Source of the DNA: Antrodiella citrinella | Taxonomy: Eukaryota > Basidiomycota > Agaricomycetes > Polyporales > Steccherinaceae | Direction of reading: 5' to 3' | Assembly: GCA_004802725.1 (NCBI GenBank) | Contig: SGPM01000004.1 | Span: 1 to 64,000 of the forward strand | Length of the DNA stretch: 64,000 nt | Notes under the pieces: model-generated | Databases searched by the model: none | What the model saw: only the letters and a program-made list of their open reading frames with translations | Told to the model about the DNA's origin: nothing | Part shown: positions 32,955 through 43,204 of the stretch, in pieces | Layout of the letters: each line of letters begins with the position of its first letter | Position numbering within the stretch: the first letter of the stretch is position 1 | Position numbers and translations under genes: made by a program

Positions 32955-34942
32955 ATGGATTCTGTCTTCGTGTCATTGGCGGAAGCCACAGGAGCCTCAT
33001 TGGATCAGCTGAAGGTATGAGGCAAGTTTGGCTTACGACCGTATCCGTCATATTTACCAAGTTATTCCACAGCTCATCTTCTGTCTCATTCTATCCTATC
33101 CACTGGGGAGCGTGTTCATTCGCGTACCATCTCCGAGCCTCAAGCATGCATTCAATATCGTCGTGGCGCTCTTCTACCTCATCTATATGCTGCATCTGGG
33201 GACAGGTACTTTGCAGCTGTTGGTCAGCTCGTTGGGAACGTATTTCATTGCTGCGAACGTGAAAGGACCCAACATGCCTTGGATCGTGTTTACGTGCGTA
33301 CTCTTACAAGTTATTGTTTATGACGTTCAATTGAGACCGCGCTATCCAGCTTCGTCATGGGTCATCTGACAATCAAGTCAGTCTACGACTTCGTTTGCGT
33401 AAGCATTGTAACATGTACTGACACCTTATAGTCATGTTATTCGGGCGCTCTTCGAGCTGAGCTACGAAACATTTGAGATCACTGGTCCACAAATGGTACT
33501 CACCATGAAGCTCACGACTTACGCTTGGAACGTATGGGACGGCCGAAGACAAGTAGATGTAAGATCAGCTTCCGTTCTGCGACGTTTCATATCTAATGCG
33601 ACGTTGCAGGAGTTGGACAAATGGCAGAAGGAGAAGCGGGTTGTACAAGCACCTACTATTCTTGAGTTCCTGGGCTACGTGTGAGTGGCGCTTCACCGTA
33701 TCTCGAGACAGTTTCTGATTCCATTCCAGGTCGTACTTTCCGGGTATTCTTGTTGGCCCTTATCTGGAGTTCGCCGACTATATGAGCTTGGTCGAGGGTA
33801 CCATCTTCAAGTCCGTCAAGGCAGATGATCTCAAGGATAGCGGTAGACTGGTTCCCAAAGGTCGGAAGCGTGTTGCCTACCGCAAGTTGGTCGTTGGTCT
33901 TGTATACTTGGGAATCTTCGTTGTCTTCGGTGGTCAATACAACTATAGCAATGCCGTGCAAGATTGGTTCTCAGACTACAACTTCTTTTACAGGTAAGTT
34001 TTACTCTTTCTTATCTGTGGTGATCATTTCTCATGTGCTTGAGTAAGAATTGCGATCTTTCAGTTCTATGGGTTCATCGAGCGTACGAAGTACTACGCCA
34101 TCTGGACTCTGACGGAGGTTCGATCAATTGCCTTTTGTCTGATATCACGCGCTGAATCAACTCACACAGGGAGCTGCTATAGTCACTGGACTTGGATTCA
34201 CTGGCTACAGTGCATCAGGTGGTACTCGTTGGGATGGGGCTGCCAATGTGCAAATTGCCACCATTGAGTTCGCCCCGAATATGAAAGTTCTCCTTGACTC
34301 GTGGAACATGAAGACCAACGTGTGGTTGAGAGAATGTGTATACAAGCGTGTTACTCCTAAAGGGAAGAAACCTGGTTTCAGGAGCAGTATGCTCACGTTC
34401 GCCACAAGCGCATTTTGGGTATGTGTTTCGCCTTCAAGGAGTACATAGTACTGACGAAAATACAGCATGGTATCGCCGGAGGCTACTACCTGGCTTTCAT
34501 CCTGGGCGGGTTCGTGCAAACTATTGGAAGACTGTGCAGAAGCAACATCCGCCCTCTGTTCCTCCCTGCCACCTACGTGGCCACTCGAGGCGGCCCAGAA
34601 CCACCTCTCACTTTGGCCAAACAGGCGTATGACATCACGGGCACCATCTTCACTGTCGTCATCCTCAACTTCATGGCCGCACCGTTCATGCTCCTCTCCA
34701 TCAAAGACTCTCTGATTGGATGGAGTCATCTTGAATATTATGGTCTCTGGATGGTCCTAGCCGCGTTTGCATTCTTCTACGGTCCAGGCACAGGTATCCT
34801 CAAGAAGATGCAGGCCGAGAGGGTCAACAAGGCAGGAGGTCCCGCCAAGGTGAACGTCACATCTACGACACCTGGACCGTCTCAGGTCCTTCTCTTAGAC
34901 GTTGCGGACGGCGTCGCAAAGAAAGTCGAAAAGGCTGATTGA
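32955..34942 (+). CDS. ALE1: Lysophospholipid acyltransferase, MBOAT family (Ale1/Lpt1-like)
   Basis: About eight exons. Family patterns in order: 'LIFCLILSYPLGSVFIRVPS', 'LVSSLGTYFIAANVKGPNMP', 'MKLTTYAWNVWDGRR', 'LEFLGYVSYFPGILVGPYLE' (across an intron), 'VWLRECVYKRVTPKGKKPGF', and 'LTFATSAFWHGIAGGYYLAF' (across an intron), the last holding the catalytic MBOAT His. Many membrane helices. The enzyme acylates lysophosphatidylcholine, lysophosphatidylethanolamine and others in the ER. The C-terminus has a Lys-rich tail (KVEKAD), in line with the ER-retention tails seen in this family. First intron acceptor has two options (33061-33072 region), both in frame. Confidence 0.93.
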
Positions 34943-35281
34943 TTCCCGGCTCCCATATAACCCCCTTCGTTCGTCGATAGTAGATACCCACATGCAAGAA
35001 CATCGAGAATTAGATCTAGTCAAATAGTACCTTATCATAACATCTTCATTACTACTTTGCGTTTATTCTTTTGAATATATCGTTTATGTCTGGCTCACGG
35101 TCGAATATGAAAAAAAACTAACGTTCTCAAAGGACATTACAGTGGTCACACAGGTCTAAATATGTACAAACAACCACCGCTCTATTCAAGTTCCTGAAGG
35201 CTCTGAGACTTGGCACAAACCTCCCCGACTAATCTTGGTCACCAACGCAGGCGTGCTTTTAAGCACAGTCTGAACTCGCAT
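34943..35281. other. Intergenic region ALE1 / TAF9
   Basis: 339 bp, 3' flank of ALE1 with AT-rich sequence (TTTGAATATATCG) and the TAF9 promoter. Nothing else seen. Confidence 0.4.
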
Positions 35282-36117
35282 ATGTCTCGCTCAAATACTA
35301 CGGACAATCTCCCTCCAACAGCTCGGGCCATCGCATTGCTCCTTGCTTCTACCCCTACCGTACAGGATGCGCAACCCGGTGTCCTCCACCAGCTGCTCGA
35401 GTTCTCCTACAGATACACGACGCAAGTACTCTCAGACTCACTCGTATATGCGGAACATGCTGGGAGAGCGGGGAAGGTGGAGATGGACGACATCGTGTTA
35501 GCGGTGCAGGCCCGCGTGGGCTGGGAGTTCGGAGGAAGAGTTCCCAAAGAGGTGTGTCTCGTGTACATAGTATCGATATGCCCTTTACTGAATAATCTTG
35601 TCGTACTCTTGTTGGCGAATCCTCGCGTTTGTAGTATATCCTTTCGCTCGCAACCCAAACGAATTCTACACCTCTGCCATCCGTACCCGAAGTGTTCGGT
35701 GTACGGCTACCGCCACCATCCGAATGCCTGTCTTCTGTGGACTTCAACTTGGTCCCCAACAAACCTCCACCAGGTGTGAAGATGTTCGATGAAGAGGTGG
35801 AGGAAGTGGAGGAATCTGATGAGGACGACGATGACATGGAACCTGCGCCCATCCCCATGTCTGCTCAGATTGCTCCACCAACACAAGATTACACAATGCG
35901 AGAAGCCGGTACCTCACAAAGAGACGTTGAAATGGTCAATCCTGCTATTGTCGCGCAGGAGGAGACGAGTGATGTGGAGGACGAGGACGGTCTATTCGCT
36001 GGTGGAGATGAGGAAGAAGAGAGCGGGGACGAGGCCATGGACGTTTCAACCGCTGCTGCAGATGCAGCTACGAACGGGGTCAAGAGGAAACTCGTGGAGG
36101 AAGATGACTATGACTGA
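35282..36117 (+). CDS. TAF9: TFIID/SAGA subunit TAF9 (histone fold)
   Basis: Two exons, 35282-35551 and 35635-36117, join in phase 0 to give 250 residues. Residues ~12-85 form the TAF9 histone fold: 'PPTARAIALLLASTPTVQDA', 'HQLLEFSYRYTTQVLSDSLV', 'KVEMDDIVLAVQARVGWEF'. The conserved region after the fold follows ('VFGVRLPPPSECLSSVDFNL', 'VPNKPPP'). The rest is very acidic (EEVEEVEESDEDDDD; DGLFAGGDEEEESGDEAMD). TAF9 pairs with TAF6 in TFIID and SAGA. Tail-to-tail with SEC12, 161 bp apart. Confidence 0.95.
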
Positions 36118-36278
36118 GGTTAGTTCTCTGCACGCGCTTTGTTAGACTTCATTCATGTGTACGAGGTATCTAGTGATCCAGGAAGCAATAAAAAGACAAA
36201 ATCCTAACGCGTATCGTATGTGTGCCATAATGTGTCCGTGAAGCGCATGAATGCTACAGCACGAACCACTCAGCACCG

Positions 36279-37893
36279 CTATGAGCTGTGCATCTGCTGC
36301 GCGATTATCGCAAATAGAATAATAAGGAAAGCCACGACAACGATGATCCATGAGCTCCAGGCTGTAGACACTTGTGTTAGTAACGGAATGATAGATCAGA
36401 ACGACCTGCTGGACTCACATTCTGCGCGATATACTGGTACGGTCACTATACGAATCGTATTATCTGCGCTACCAGAAATAAGCATACTGGATGAAGGGTT
36501 GAATCGCAAGGTTGTCGGGGGGAATTCGTGAGCTTTGAGGATTGTCAACACAGGCTGAGAGGTTGGCGTTGAGTACTTCCTCTCCATATCTGAATAATAA
36601 GAGCTTACCGCCAGAGTCGTTGCGTCAACAATCCCGACTGTGTAGTCAGAAGACCCAAATGCTAGGGCACTCCCGTTTGGACTGTAACAGGCGCAAGCGT
36701 GAGGAAGGGGAAGCATAAAGAACAATAGGAAGAATGTACCTGACGTCGAAACATGTCAAGGGGCGGTCACTGACTTTCCGATACTTCTTCAGTTTCCAAT
36801 TATCTACGTCCCACCGGCATATATACGCTCGTTTGGGCGCATTCTTCTTGGCTTTCTTAGCGGCCACGGTATTCACGACAGTATACAGGATGTTGGAATC
36901 ATTAGGGTGGAAGCGTGCACACCGGAAGCTGCAACCAGCATCGCTACCAGGAAGTGTAGGTCTGTCGATAGTGGAGACAAGGTCCAGAGCGGTAAGAGTA
37001 TCTAGCTTCTCGGTGGTTTTCTCGGGCTCCTCCGATTTCGGTGGCAGAGAGTATACAAGAAGATTTACAGTTGTAGCCACCACGAGCTATTTAGAGATGC
37101 GTTATCAGCCGTTCAGCACAATAGTGATATAGATAGAACTTACTGTCGAAGATGAAAATGACGCATCGTAAATCTCTCCCTTCGGCAGATGTATAGCTGA
37201 CGCCGCTGGTTCCAATGATGGGTATCGAAGGAGGGCCAACTGTTATCATGGGTCAACGTTTGCACTTAAAAGGGAGACATGAATGGTGGTACTAACGTCT
37301 CGAGTACCTGCTACAGCGAGTAGAGTGCCGTCTGGAGATAGTACTGTAACTTTCTAACAGAACCTTAGCATCGTTCCTGATAGCATACGAGGCAGACATA
37401 CCTGAAAGTCGTCCTCGATTCCGTTTATAGTTATTGTACTCTGTGTGCTCAAAGGCGATATCCTACGGGGTACTGTCAGAGACGGTTTCCCGGACATGAT
37501 ACCACAGTGACGTACTTCCCCTCCTTGATCTCATACGCTCGGCAATTCTGGTTTCTGCCCACTTTGAGAAACTCGAGAGAGCTGTTGATTCCACAAATGA
37601 GGTGTTTGTCCTTGATAATAGCAGCCATGCTCATTGGAGCATCTTCGCCACTGGCAAGCTCAAGCTCATCTCGCAGTTCGATGTTCTTCTCAGATTTGAC
37701 CTCGTATAAACGCTACGGACGCGATTTAGACATTCAAAAGCAGCTGGAGAGTACGATGACGCACCAGTTTGTTCTTTATCCCTGTCTTTGACTGTCCCCC
37801 TCCACCACCCAGGACAACCTCATCGGGACCGACGAACGCACAAGAATACACAGGAAACGCGGGCAGTGAATGGACAGCGTGCTTGGTCCGCAT
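36279..37893 (-). CDS. SEC12: Sec12/PREB-type guanine nucleotide exchange factor for Sar1
   Basis: A minus-strand gene of about seven exons. The N-terminus 'HSLPAFPVYSCAFVGPDEVV' followed by 'LGGGGGQSKTGIKNKL' matches the Gly-rich K-loop segment of Sec12 that contacts Sar1. Beta-propeller blades follow: 'KVTVLSPDGTLLAVAGTRDL', 'FRCARFHPNDSNILYTV', 'SPNGSALAFGSSDYTVGIVD', 'LRFNPSSSMLISGSADNTIR'. The protein ends with a single tail helix 'WSSWIIVVVAFLIILFAI' and a short lumenal end, as expected for an ER type II-like membrane protein. I start at 37893; an ATG at 38136 opens a frame that stops before this domain. Triggers COPII coat assembly by loading Sar1 with GTP. Confidence 0.88.
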
Positions 37894-38192
37894 GATGGCA
37901 AGAGCTGCTAATATGGTATGTGATGGATGGCAATGTCGTCGATGTTCGACGCGGCGAAGAGGGAGGAGTAAACGGTGTCGAGGACGCGACTAACGGTGGC
38001 CAGCCTGAGAAGAGGATATGTGTATGATGTAGTCAGAGTAGAGAGCAGAGACGCCCATAGGCGCCATCACAAATACGGCCCGAAAGCTTGAGCCCAAAAC
38101 ACGCCCGACGGAGAACCTGCGTTCTGCGTTCACCATGGTCTAAGTCTCCACGACTTTAACTTGGACCATTCTCATATCTCTCACCATCCACC

Positions 38193-40335
38193 ATGCTCTT
38201 TCCTTTCGTCTCCGGGAAGTGGCCAGACCCTGCAAAGCTCCCTGAGCTCGACCGGGCCACTGCTGCGGGCATCTCAGTAGCTATCGTTGGAAACGTACTG
38301 ATCTCGTTCGCGTTGAACTGCCAGAAATTGGCCCATAAACGTTTGGAAAGCGACCTGGACAACAAGGAGAGGCAGGTCGATGGGCAGGCACAGAGGCATG
38401 ACACTACCCTACTTCGGTCACTATCAGAGGAGGGCGACGAAGGCGCACCCACCACCGCGAGACTTGCTGCGGAGTCAGAGCCACTGTTACCATCGCATAA
38501 TGGCGTGCACTCTTACGGCGCGGATGAATCAGCCAAAGAGCATACAACCGCTACTCGACGATGGGGAATATTGTCCAAGTTTCGTCGTGACCGTGTCGGG
38601 AACGCTGCACGCAACGCAGACCGTGCCCACAACGCTGCGGTCCACGCTTTGCTTCCTGTAGACGTGATCGCCGTTGTGCCTCCATCGAACTCAGAAGAGG
38701 AAGAGGATTCGAATCCAGGAGCCGAGCAGGAGACCAATTATTTAAGATCTAAACTATGGTCAGTTGCTTCACGTGCTCAGCTTGTGGCTGAACGCTTGAC
38801 TGACTATGTAAGTCTAGGTGGCTGGGCTTCGTGCTGATGAATGTTGGTGAAATTGGCAATTTCATATCCTACGCATTCGCACCTGCATCTGTAGTGGCGC
38901 CTCTTGGTACTGTAAGAGTCCATTACAATCGGCGAAGCACCTCCCAGTACTAATGTCTCCCGACCGTCTAGTTTGCATTGATTGCTAATTGTCTATTTGC
39001 TCCGTTGATTCTCGGAGAACACTTTCGCAAGGTATATCTACATACTTCAACATCTACCGATTGCTCTGACATTGGTAAACGTAGCTTGACCTATTCGGCA
39101 TTTTACTTGCTATCATCGGGGCAGTCACCGTGGTACTGTCTGCAAATCCGTCGGATGTCAAACTCAACCCCCAAGCGCTACTCAAGGCCATGGGCCAACA
39201 TGCGTTCATTGCATACGCCACTATTTATATAATTGGCGCTTTTGTCTTGTCCTACCTGTCCGAGGGATCCCTTGGTAAACGATGGGTGTACGTGGATATC
39301 GGCCTATGCGCGATATTTGGTGTGTAGTCGTTCGTTGGATTGCGCGTTGATACGTGTATTAATACTCTTTGCACTAGGTGGTTTTACCGTGCTCTCCACC
39401 AAAGCAATATCCACACTGCTTACGATGGAATGGTTCGAGATTTTCACAGAGTGGATCACTTATCCAATTATTGCAGTGAGTATATGTCATGTTTATCCTA
39501 TTCGTGGCATATGCTTACGAGGTCCTCCTTGATAAGGTGCTGCTAGGCACTGGCGTAGGGCAAATTCGCTATCTGAATCGAGCCTTAATGAGATTCGACA
39601 GTAAAGTACGTGTACATCATCTCTGCAGTGAGTTCCCGATTCGCTGAATTGACTCCAGATCGTTGTCCCTACCCAATTCGTGTTTTTTAATCTCTCCGCT
39701 ATCATCGGCTCAGCTATTCTCTATGGCGACTTCAAACGCGCCACATTTCATCAAACAGTCACGTTTCTATACGGTTGCGGTGCAACCTTCGCCGGCGTCT
39801 TTATTATAACTTGGACTCAAAGAACGCCGGACGAAGATGATGATGAAGATGGCGTTGATGAAGATGGACACCCAGCTGACCTGGAGGATGGTACGAGGAC
39901 TCCAAACGTGAGAATGGGCAGTCTGGCCTCACGACGAAACCGCGCGACTCTCGTGATTCCAGAGGGAGTAGTCAGTGCCGTTGCGACTCCGATATTAAGA
40001 CACAGACAAAGTCTAGTTAGCATGATTGGGCTTTCACCCGCCCAAGTGAGTTTGCACATTCTGCCGTGACCAATGCCATAGCTTATTTAATGTCTGAACT
40101 TCGCAGCGTCTTCTTATCATTAGTTCCTCTCCTCATGATGATGCGCCAAGACATCTACCTGGCGACTTCGAAAGAGACGTGCTCACCACACCAGGTTCTA
40201 TCAGCCGAAGGCGAGCCGTCAGCTGGCTGGGAGATGACGTAGCTGCACGGACCGCCTCCAGGAGGGTTCGTTCCAACATCAGCACCAGAGACCATAGTCA
40301 AATTAGAGACGTGAATCAGAGCGTTGACGGATAAC
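38193..40335 (+). CDS. NIPA-type magnesium transporter (DMT superfamily)
   Basis: About seven exons. The first helix 'ATAAGISVAIVGNVLISFAL' with 'NCQKLAHKR' matches the start of NIPA proteins. A long disordered insert of ~150 residues (acidic and Ser-rich) follows before 'VLMNVGEIGNFISYAFAPAS', 'VVAPLGT', 'FALIANCLFAPLILGEHFRK', 'LAIIGAVTVVLSANPSDVKL', 'FTVLSTKAISTLLTMEWFEI', 'VPTQFVFFNLSAIIGSAILY' and 'CGATFAGVFIITWTQR'. Nine helices in all. The C-terminus (~150 residues) is Arg/Ser/Asp-rich and cytosolic. Family members carry Mg2+; substrate here is inferred. Divergent from SEC12 with 299 bp between starts. Confidence 0.9.
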
Positions 40336-40951
40336 CCTCATCGTGACGGTATGTTTATCTCTCCGCTTTCAGCTGTAGACTGCCGCTCACCTTCTTCATG
40401 GTAGCATAATGCTCATCAGTTCGCAATCCTATTTCCCCATGTTTATTGACCGCTTGGAGTAATACTTATACCCCTTTCTATACATATACAGTCAATACAA
40501 CGTGATTTGATCTTTGGCACGCCGATTGAAGGACACGGACGCAGTACCAGATTTATATGCTCGTCCTTGAGTCTGTTCTTTACATCTTGCGATCGGAATG
40601 CTGGTGATCTGAACGTCTTACCCCCGCTTGCTGCTGGACTTCTATCATGCACATGGTTCCAACGTGTTCTTATGATTCTGCAAGGCTGCAACTGCAGTCG
40701 AATCGCACCCGAATCTGCCTCGTGCATGACATTACTTTAGCAAAAGGACCAAACGCCATGGTCGTCTCGTGTCTCTTTCATTCCACCCGTCTACCTTCTG
40801 TTCTCAGCGTGTCCTTTGGCACGCATCTACTTCTTCAAACATTTTCGCGGATGCAGAACACTCACGACCACACGAATCTCCAACGATTGCACTAGCACAC
40901 ATCTCACGGTCCACTCCCCAACCTAGCTCACCGTTGGTCTTTCAGGAGGAA
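40336..40951. other. Intergenic region NIPA / UPF0303
   Basis: 616 bp. The frame of the next gene is open upstream to 40769, so a longer N-terminus is possible, but the family starts near 40952. No other gene supported. Confidence 0.4.
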
Positions 40952-41990
40952 ATGTTCAACGGATTTCATGCTCCGATACCACCCAGCGACGCGGAATTGG
41001 CCACACAAGCTCTGAACGAAGAATCTAGCTACAGATTCTCGTCCTTCTCAGCAAACGATGCTGTGACACTGGGCCTCTCACTGAGAAAACGGTTTCGCGC
41101 GTCCCAGAGACACGCTAAAGGGAAAGGCCTCGTGCTTTCCATACAGTCTATTGCAGGACACACACTATTCTCGTGCACGGTTGGCGATCTTGGAGGTATC
41201 TCGGGTGTTGGCGATGTCAGCTTGGATAGTTGGGCGTGTTTAGAGGTGCGTGGTCTCGGTTCGAACTTTTCGACATTGCGCTCACGCATGTGGCTTGCTG
41301 AAACAGGGTATGATTGCTGTGGTACGTAGAACGGGCCACTCCAGCTTTTACGTGGAAAAAGGAATGGGTGCGATGGGTAAGACACCAAAGCAGCTCGGCA
41401 TTCAAGGGGAATATCGTATTCACGGTGGAGGTGAGTCTCGATTTATTGCCGTACGCGGTGCCCGTGGAGCTTATGAACATTCCACAGCGTTTCCTATATG
41501 GCTGGAGGTAGGAAGTCTTGGACGTCTAGGCGGAAGTTGAGACTGACCTTTCAGCAAGAACGCACCATGCTGCCCTATTGCAGTTGCAGCTTGCTACTCC
41601 GGATCAAGTTTAGATGACCATCACGTACGCATCTTCTTCATGATGGTACGAAAGCCAATACACAATGATCGGACTAATTTCTGCAGCTCGTGGTCAACGC
41701 AGTCAGAGATTTTCTGAAAAAAATGGCGCGAGAGAGCCAACCAATGCCACCTTCTATGTCTACAGCGATGCCAATGCCCGCTCCGAATTCTCCAGAAAGA
41801 GAAAGCGCAGTGAGTAGTTCCTTGAGCTTTTGTGTCGGAAAGCTCACTCAAGCAGTCTCGGAAGATGTGGATGGCAGAGCCCGCGGCGAGCACCATTCTG
41901 CACAGTGACTATCGTGATAGACACGACATGGACGACCGCGATCGAGACCACGACCCGCGCGATGACCGCGACCACGATTATAGACACTGA
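40952..41990 (+). CDS. UPF0303 family protein (Ybr137w-like) with Asp/Arg/His-rich tail
   Basis: Exons about 40952-41245, 41311-41431, 41490-41510, ~41562-41630, 41687-41818 and ~41866-41990. The family pattern is very clear: 'DAVTLGLSLRKRF', 'KGKGLVLSIQSIAGHTLFSC', 'TVGDLGGISGVGDVSLDSWA', 'GMIAVVRRTGHSSFYVEKGM', 'TPKQLGIQGEYRIHGGAFPI', 'WLENAPCCPIAVAACYSGSS', 'DDHHLVVNAVRDFLKKMARE'. In yeast, Ybr137w is a decamer linked to the GET pathway; the fold is the GlcG/HbpS type. Odd here: beyond the domain, one more splice (GCA|gtgagt...caag|CAG) leads to a tail of ~20 residues consisting mostly of Asp, Arg and His. Upstream start at 40769 possible. Confidence 0.87.
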
Positions 41991-42068
41991 CAAATGACAA
42001 AATAGTGGGAAGAGGGGGTGTAAATTACGACCCGTTACTATGATATTACGACCGGCAATGCCTAACGC

Positions 42069-42784
42069 TCAGTCTGAGGATCTATCTTCCTCAACCTCCT
42101 CTACCTCCCTTTTAGATGGTGGTTGCGACAAGATCCGGATATTTTCTGTTGACGGCAAGTGATGAGAGACAGCACAGTGCTGGGTGTAAGAAAGACAAAA
42201 ATTCACCATGTCGCAAGAAGATCTGGCGCTGTCCCTGGGGTGTGCTAGCATCTGCTACGGGATCCGGATCCCTGACCTCGTAGCCAGCCTCGACATACAC
42301 ACGGGCACCTTTCTTGACGTTCTTCAAGTAGTTATTTGCGTTGGCTTGAAACGACAAGATCGAATGCCACGTCTTGGGAGAAGGCGGTCGTACTGTAAGC
42401 AGCAACGACGCGTGAACGTCAGCGTACATGATAGAGGCTATTATTGAGCATCGTACTTCCGTCAGGACCAGGGGGCGGAGAAGGGTAGTTCTCGGTAACG
42501 ACCGAGTAGCTAAGACTGGTTCAGCACAGACAGATTGGACGGCAAACACAAAGATATACTCACTGATAATAATCATGTCCAGCTTTGGTCGTTCTGAGCT
42601 CGGGGTCCTTTCCTACCCGACCAATGAGGGTCAATTTGGCCAGGTCATAAGCACGCGACGGCGTGCTTGAGAAAGCCTGCAAGATAGGACATTTAGAAGG
42701 GTCTGGGGAGAAGAGTGCAATAAAACATACGCGAGTCGAAGAGCGTGAAGCAAGAACGCGACGTGTAGCAGTGAAGGAAAGCAT
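42069..42784 (-). CDS. RIM1: Mitochondrial single-stranded DNA-binding protein Rim1
   Basis: Starts at 42784; exon 1 ends at 42731. A short presequence (MLSFTATRRVLASRSSTR) continues with 'AFSSTPSRAYDLAKLTLIGR' and 'VGKDPELRTTKAGHDYYQ', the hallmark of SSB N-termini. Later exons carry 'WHSILSFQANANNYLKNVKK' and 'GARVYVEAGYEVRDPDP' (the OB-fold strands with the 'KGxxVYVEG' pattern), 'GQRQIFLRHE' and an acidic end (KREVEEVEEDRSSD). It coats single-stranded mtDNA during replication. The promoter region contains the foldback element at 42906. Confidence 0.93.
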
Positions 42785-42905
42785 AGCGGACACGTTCCTC
42801 GAAATTGAAAGTGCTGGCTACAGGAGTCGACAACGCGTGACACTGACAAGTGGACGTGTGTGTGACAGGTACAATTGTGACCGTCACACGTGTCTCTACA
42901 TCCGC

Positions 42906-43140
42906 GTAAGGTAGGCCCGAGTCAGAGACGACTACTATCACATGATATTCACGTGATGCTTTTGACGACTTCCAGCTCACAGGAGGCACAACTGGTTACA
43001 CCACTCATCCCGGGCATGTAGTAGCCTACCATTTACATGTATTGTGGTCGTTGGTTGGAAGTGAAGTTGTGTTGTTGTGGCCGGAGAGGCCCGCGTGACT
43101 TTCACGTGATGTAGTCGTCTCTGACTCGGGCCTACCTTAC
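42906..43140. mobile_element. MITE-like foldback element with 29-bp perfect terminal inverted repeats
   Basis: 42906-42934 (GTAAGGTAGGCCCGAGTCAG...) is the exact reverse complement of 43112-43140. Inside each end lies a second, looser match around TCACGTGA (left about 42950, right about 43102). The internal ~170 bases hold no open frame. The size of 235 bp, perfect arms and intergenic place fit a miniature inverted-repeat element; a clear target-site duplication was not seen. Confidence 0.7.
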
Positions 43141-43204
43141 ACTTCATCTCGAACCCATACCCCTACCTTCCCTCGCGCTCTGTATCATTAGAACTTATCA
43201 CACC

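Noticed and set aside
37894..38136. ATG at 38136 as start of SEC12
   Set aside because: The frame from it reaches a stop before the Sec12 domain; joining would need an extra intron for which I see no convincing acceptor, while the ATG at 37893 fits the family start.
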